Position numbers and translations under genes: made by a program. Positions 60,647 through 64,000 of a stretch of 64,000 nt of DNA are shown here, in pieces. Under the pieces are notes generated by a model. That model had not been told where the DNA came from, did no database searches, and saw only the letters and a program-made list of their open reading frames with translations. The stretch comes from CAYZJV01 sp964482325 (GTDB lineage: Bacteria > Spirochaetota > Spirochaetia > Sphaerochaetales > Sphaerochaetaceae). The DNA is taken from assembly GCA_964482325.1 (NCBI GenBank), contig CAYZXD010000004.1:1-64000 (forward strand). The letters run 5' to 3'. The first letter of the stretch is position 1. Every line of letters starts with the position of its first letter.

Positions 60647-61820
60647 GCTGACGACCCCACGTGCGGGCCTCTTCAATCATCGCCTCAGTAGGGTTCCATT
60701 GATTTCTTAACGGTTCGGCGATTATGGAAAATCCGGCTTCACGCAACAGGTCAGCCATCTTGCTAGGGGCTTCACCGGTCCATCCATAACACCCGAAGGT
60801 TGCCGCCTGTTTTCCTTTCATTTTAAGTTCTTTGACGAAGTGGAGGAGCCCTGCCATACTCGAGAGCATATCATTGCCAACGGTGGGAGAGCCTACCACA
60901 GCAAGTTTAGAGCGGAATAATTCGGTGATTACATCATTTTTATCAGTCTTGGCAATATTGTAGGTCTTTACGATCAGAGAGGGGTCCTGTGATCGCAGTC
61001 CGTCTGCAATGGCATCAGCAAGCGTACGTGTTCCATCCCACATGGTATCGTAGATAATGGTCACCTGATGTTCCTGGTATTGATCACACCAGGCAGCGTA
61101 GGATTCAACAATTTGCATCGGATGTTCACGCCAGATCACCCCATGACTGGGTGCAATGATGTTCATAGGAAGATTCAGTTTACCGAGTTCCTCCAGTTTC
61201 CGTTTCAGTAATACGTTGAAGGGAGTAAGAATATTGGCATAGTATTTTAACGCCTCATAGTGCAAAACACACTCATCAGCAAGATCGTTAAACATACCGG
61301 AACACGCATAGTGTTGACCGAAAGCATCATTGCTGAAGAGAATGTTATCTCCCGTGAGATACGTAGCCATGCTGTCAGGCCAATGCAACATCGTCATCTC
61401 GACGAATATCAACTGTTTACCATTACCGAGATCAAGCGTATCTCCAGTCTTAACCGGATGGAAATTCCAGTTTTCATGGTACTGACCGGTAAGTGAATCG
61501 ATCGCTTTTTTCGTGCAGTAGATCGGTGTATCGGGAATATGACGCATCAGCTCAGGTAAAGCCCCACTGTGATCTACCTCCCCATGATTAATAATAATTG
61601 CATCAAGGGCATGCAGATCAATTTCCTGTGCAAGATTATCAACAAAAGCTGTTGCATAGGGTTTCCAGACAGTGTCAATCAATACCTGCTTCTCTTCCCG
61701 TATTACATATGCATTATAGGAAGAGCCCCGATGTGTGGAAAAATCACTTCCGTGAAACTGTCGTAGTTCCGTATCAATTTTTCCGACCCAATGAACGTTT
61801 GGTGTTAACGCAATATGCAT
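60624..61820 (-). CDS. fprA: Flavodiiron protein (A-type flavoprotein)
   Basis: Reduces O2 to water and/or NO to N2O. 398 residues. N-terminal beta-lactamase-like domain with all diiron ligands: His79, Glu81, Asp83, His146, Asp165 and His226. C-terminal flavodoxin domain with the FMN loops starting YDTMWDGT near 255 and a GSPTVGND segment near 312. No C-terminal rubredoxin or NADH domain, so it needs a separate electron donor; the membrane Fe-S protein upstream is a candidate. With the divergent Crp/Fnr gene it forms a likely O2/NO defence unit. Confidence 0.95.
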   Translation of the reverse strand: MHIALTPNVHWVGKIDTELRQFHGSDFSTHRGSSYNAYVIREEKQVLIDTVWKPYATAFVDNLAQEIDLHALDAIIINHGEVDHSGALPELMRHIPDTPIYCTKKAIDSLTGQYHENWNFHPVKTGDTLDLGNGKQLIFVEMTMLHWPDSMATYLTGDNILFSNDAFGQHYACSGMFNDLADECVLHYEALKYYANILTPFNVLLKRKLEELGKLNLPMNIIAPSHGVIWREHPMQIVESYAAWCDQYQEHQVTIIYDTMWDGTRTLADAIADGLRSQDPSLIVKTYNIAKTDKNDVITELFRSKLAVVGSPTVGNDMLSSMAGLLHFVKELKMKGKQAATFGCYGWTGEAPSKMADLLREAGFSIIAEPLRNQWNPTEAMIEEARTWGRQLIADPEQ

Positions 61821-61859
61821 GATCTCTCCTCCATTTTCCTTTCAGTATATCACATGACT

Positions 61860-62483
61860 TTATGATGTATAGGAAATTGCACTGGTAGGACACACTGCAG
61901 TACATGATTCACACTGGTGGCACAATCGTTGATCAATCTGAGCCTTCTTCGGTTTTCCCGAAACCGTGATAGCTCCTGCAGGACAGACCTTTTGGCATTT
62001 AGCACATCCGATACACACATCAGATGAAACCCGTTTTGCATAAGAGGCTTTTCTTCCCCCCCATCGCAATAACAAACTATACGGACAGAGACTATTATGC
62101 CAGATGCGACTCGGTAAAAAGAGGGTAACCAGCAAAGAGGTGGCAAAAACGAGAGGTAATACCGGTACCGTAATTGAAAAAATTCGTTTGCCAATGAACA
62201 TACTTCCAAGTGCAATAGCAAGTAGTACATAGGGCAATTGCAAATTTTCTAACCATCTTGGCACTCGTTTCTGTTGGATACCTATCTTGCGTGATACGTG
62301 TTGCACCGGCCGCATAAGGGTATTCATGGGACAGACATAGCCACAATAGATACGACCGAAGAAAAATGAAAGTATCACTCCAGCTCCGTAGATGATCAGC
62401 CAGAGCTGAATTCGACCAAGGATCATTAACACGATAAAGAGAGCCAAAAATAGATAACGAATAACCGGTACAAATCGATTCAT
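61860..62483 (-). CDS. Membrane-anchored NapH/CcoG-like 4Fe-4S protein
   Basis: 207 residues. Four to five membrane helices; the CxxxCP motif CGYVCPMN near residue 47 and a second, LCPYSLLLRW near 132, are the NapH/NosR type. Two C-terminal [4Fe-4S] ferredoxin motifs, CIGCAKCQKVCP near 157 and CHQCESCTAVCP near 188. Such proteins pass electrons across or at the membrane; here they would go to the flavodiiron protein 39 bases downstream (inference). AGGAGG precedes the ATG. Confidence 0.85.
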   Translation of the reverse strand: MNRFVPVIRYLFLALFIVLMILGRIQLWLIIYGAGVILSFFFGRIYCGYVCPMNTLMRPVQHVSRKIGIQQKRVPRWLENLQLPYVLLAIALGSMFIGKRIFSITVPVLPLVFATSLLVTLFLPSRIWHNSLCPYSLLLRWGGRKASYAKRVSSDVCIGCAKCQKVCPAGAITVSGKPKKAQIDQRLCHQCESCTAVCPTSAISYTS

Positions 62484-62530
62484 GAGCAGTTCCTCCTCTG
62501 ATCACTTTAGCTGTACAGGATCAAAAAGTA

Positions 62531-62546
62531 TGTTACATTGGTAACA
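62531..62546. promoter_or_regulatory. Crp/Fnr-type operator in the divergent region
   Basis: Perfect palindrome TGTTAC-ATTG-GTAACA. It lies in the 76-base region between the regulator gene and the divergent Fe-S/flavodiiron operon, 13 bases before the regulator's ATG. The 6-4-6 dyad is the size and form of Crp/Fnr family sites. Confidence 0.65.
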
Positions 62547-62559
62547 CTGTGAGGAATGA

Positions 62560-63216
62560 ATGCATCGAATACGCCCCGAAGTTTCCGTCCTTCGATCTCA
62601 TGCGCTGTTTTCTACGATGAGCGAATCACATCTGACAAATCTGATCGCATCTCGCCAGATGGTGCTGTACCGTTACGATGAGGGGGAGATAATTCATAGT
62701 GCATATGATGCGTGTTCCTGGGGAGAAGTGGTACACTCTGGAGAATGTATAGTGGAACAGGTAAGTGAACAGGGAGAAATATTCTCAGTTGCCGTCTTTA
62801 CCAAGGGTTCGCTCATCGGGGGCAATCTCATATTTTCATCTGATCCACAGTATCCTCATACCATTGTTGCCCAGCAGAACTGTTCGCTGATTCGTATTGA
62901 CCGTTCGGCTTTATTTAGTCTGTTGACGATTGATGCCCATGCGTTACAGATATTTCTTCGACACATGAGCGATAATACGGTGCTGATTAATCAGCGCCTC
63001 ACCATGGTCGTTCACCAAAGTCTTCGTCAGCGGTTGATGCAGTATTTACAGGAAGAATCGATACGACAACAGAGTAAAACTGTGATATTACCCGTGACTA
63101 AAACGCGACTAGCACAGATACTGGGAGCGAGCAGAACCAGTATTTCACGTGAACTTGCGAAAATGGAACATGAAAGCATGATAATGATGCAGAATCGCAC
63201 AATTATTGTGAAATAA
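62560..63216 (+). CDS. Crp/Fnr-family transcriptional regulator
   Basis: 218 residues: cyclic-nucleotide-binding-like beta barrel (about 15-135), long dimer helix, and C-terminal winged helix with TKTRLAQILGASRTSISREL near 180-199. There are no N-terminal cysteines for an Fnr Fe-S cluster; cysteines at 47, 64 and 107 are scattered. Its position next to NO/O2 genes suggests a DNR/HcpR-like NO or redox sensor, perhaps with haem (inference). A GAGG site precedes the ATG by five bases. It is followed by a terminator. Confidence 0.85.
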   Translation: MHRIRPEVSVLRSHALFSTMSESHLTNLIASRQMVLYRYDEGEIIHSAYDACSWGEVVHSGECIVEQVSEQGEIFSVAVFTKGSLIGGNLIFSSDPQYPHTIVAQQNCSLIRIDRSALFSLLTIDAHALQIFLRHMSDNTVLINQRLTMVVHQSLRQRLMQYLQEESIRQQSKTVILPVTKTRLAQILGASRTSISRELAKMEHESMIMMQNRTIIVK

Positions 63217-63231
63217 ATAGCATAATACAGT

Positions 63232-63279
63232 AAAAACAACCTAAGATTTAGCTTTTTCCATAACAAAGGTTGTTTTTTT
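63232..63279 (+). terminator. Terminator of the Crp/Fnr gene
   Basis: Eleven-base stem AAAAACAACCT (63232-63242) with AGGTTGTTTTT (63267-63277), 24-base loop, T run through 63279. The long loop makes it less usual. Confidence 0.6.
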
Positions 63280-63298
63280 ATTTATGAGCGTATATAGT
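63270..63298 (+). promoter_or_regulatory. Promoter of the V-ATPase operon
   Basis: TTGTTT, 17 bases, TATAGT. The -35 lies within the 3' arm of the upstream terminator. It predicts a leader of about 24 bases that contains the AAGGTGG site of atpE. Confidence 0.55.
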
Positions 63299-63328
63299 TA
63301 CGAACATATTAAGAAGGTGGGATTGCGT

Positions 63329-63928
63329 ATGGAACTGCAAATTCAGGATCTGGTAAATTCAATTAAACGTGATGGAATTGAAGAAGCTGAGAAGAAAGCT
63401 GCTGAAATCATCGGCGAAGCACAGGAAAAAGCTGATGATCTGGTGAGAAATGCAAAGAAAGAAGCGCAGCGGATCGTTGATGAAGCGAAAAAAGAAGTTG
63501 CGGTTATGAAACAGAGCGGTACCGCTGCTGTACAGCAGGCAGGTCGTGATGTCATGCTTTCTTTGAAAAAACAGATTAACGATCAATTTACTCGCATACT
63601 GGAACAACAGGTGTCATCGACATTTTCTGGAAAAGATCTCGTGACACTTATCGTGAGTGTCGTATCATCCGGTCTCGTAACTCCCGAAGATACTGTTGTT
63701 GAAATCAACGAGAAACAGAAAAAGCAGTTGGCTGAATCACTGCAGCATGAGCTTGCTAAAGAACTCAAGGCAGGATTGGAGATCAAAGTAGTTCCGTCGG
63801 TAGATATCGGTTTTAGACTTACCGCAAAGGATGGGTCGAGCTACTACGATTTCAGTACAGATGAAGTGGTGCGATTGCTCGCTCCATTTTTAAACACCGC
63901 AGTACGCGACATGCTCACCGCTTCATAA
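63329..63928 (+). CDS. atpE: V/A-type ATP synthase subunit E
   Basis: Peripheral stalk subunit of the V/A-type ATPase, which in spirochaetes replaces or supplements the F-type. 199 residues: a long Ala/Glu/Lys-rich N-terminal helix (EEAEKKAAEIIGEAQEKADD near 20-39) and a small C-terminal alpha/beta domain that binds the catalytic head (TVVEINEKQKK near 128). AAGGTGG lies before the ATG at 63329. The following gene starts 11 bases downstream. Confidence 0.92.
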   Translation: MELQIQDLVNSIKRDGIEEAEKKAAEIIGEAQEKADDLVRNAKKEAQRIVDEAKKEVAVMKQSGTAAVQQAGRDVMLSLKKQINDQFTRILEQQVSSTFSGKDLVTLIVSVVSSGLVTPEDTVVEINEKQKKQLAESLQHELAKELKAGLEIKVVPSVDIGFRLTAKDGSSYYDFSTDEVVRLLAPFLNTAVRDMLTAS

Positions 63929-63939
63929 GGAGTTGATCT

Positions 63940-64000
63940 GTGGCTTCTTATTATTATCTGGTAGCATCGTTACCGATGCTTCGATTTGACGAAGATCCTC
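63940..64000 (+). CDS. DUF2764-like protein of the V-ATPase operon (partial)
   Basis: Only the first 20 codons are in the window. Starts at GTG with AAGGAG seven bases upstream; the product begins MASYYYLVASLPMLRFDEDP. This matches the position and opening (YYxLxASLPxL) of the DUF2764 protein that follows atpE in spirochaete V-ATPase operons; it has no known function. The gene runs off the window end. Confidence 0.75.
   Translation, partial: MASYYYLVASLPMLRFDEDP

Noticed and set aside
1..64000. CRISPR arrays, insertion sequences, prophage or integrative element genes
   Set aside because: No regularly spaced repeats, transposase, integrase or phage structural genes were found; gene content is housekeeping and accessory metabolism.

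Overview
The window is a gene-dense stretch (roughly mid-40s % GC by eye) from a free-living, fermentative or facultative spirochaete (Spirochaetota). I base this on several things: the start of a V/A-type ATP synthase operon (subunit E, then a DUF2764-like protein), two EF-G paralogues side by side, an rpsB-tsf-frr-uppS-cdsA-dxr-rseP run without pyrH, a 30-residue COX24/mS38-like basic protein, and spirochaete-type hypothetical proteins. Family or genus cannot be fixed from sequence alone. No phage, insertion sequence, integron, CRISPR array or rRNA operon was seen. There is one tRNA gene, tRNA-Val(UAC).

Layout. 0-7 kb: aconitase, then convergent citrate synthase with a beta-hydroxyacid dehydrogenase; an ArsR-family regulator with a complete SmtB-type alpha-5 zinc site; argG; a YbaY/YscW-type lipoprotein; a PerR-like Fur protein. 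7-14 kb: hflK-hflC, metG with a FemAB-like peptidoglycan-bridge enzyme, murD. 14-18 kb: rpsF-ssb-rpsR-yybS-rplI-dnaB. 18-27 kb, minus strand: ABC-F, maf, rpsB, tsf, frr, uppS, cdsA, dxr, rseP. 27-35 kb: a fused aroD-aroE gene facing a five-gene minus-strand operon (small membrane protein, aroK, aroC, XPB-type helicase, large helicase-associated partner). 35-39 kb: dgt facing nrdR, then an operon of an ACT-like protein, a THEP1-type NTPase and a YhhQ-type transporter. 39-47 kb: mfd, trmB, two EF-Gs. 47-52 kb: a Zn/Cd P-type ATPase with an ArsR-type operator, an amylosucrase, tRNA-Val. 52-60 kb: acetyltransferase, CmpB-like membrane protein, yggS, small exported protein, rluD; a metallo-hydrolase and pentapeptide protein; rsgA-mutS2-udp. 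60-64 kb: flavodiiron protein, membrane Fe-S protein and divergent Crp/Fnr regulator, then the V-ATPase operon.

How the parts work together. Zinc: the SmtB-like regulator near 4.5 kb and the operator in front of the ATPase near 49.7 kb look like the two halves of one zinc-efflux circuit. Oxygen/nitric oxide: the Crp/Fnr regulator, a perfect palindrome in its divergent promoter region, a membrane ferredoxin-like protein and a flavodiiron protein make a compact detoxification unit, with a PerR-like regulator elsewhere. Aromatic amino acids: aroDE, aroC and aroK surround an XPB helicase pair. Several isolated genes (metG, murD, mfd, the acetyltransferase gene, rsgA) have sigma70-type promoters whose -10 box ends only 6-10 bases from the start codon, which predicts leaderless or near-leaderless mRNAs. 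Convergent genes commonly abut or overlap at their 3' ends with no terminator between them.

Calls come from reading motifs, gene order and ribosome-binding sites; no database search was run.
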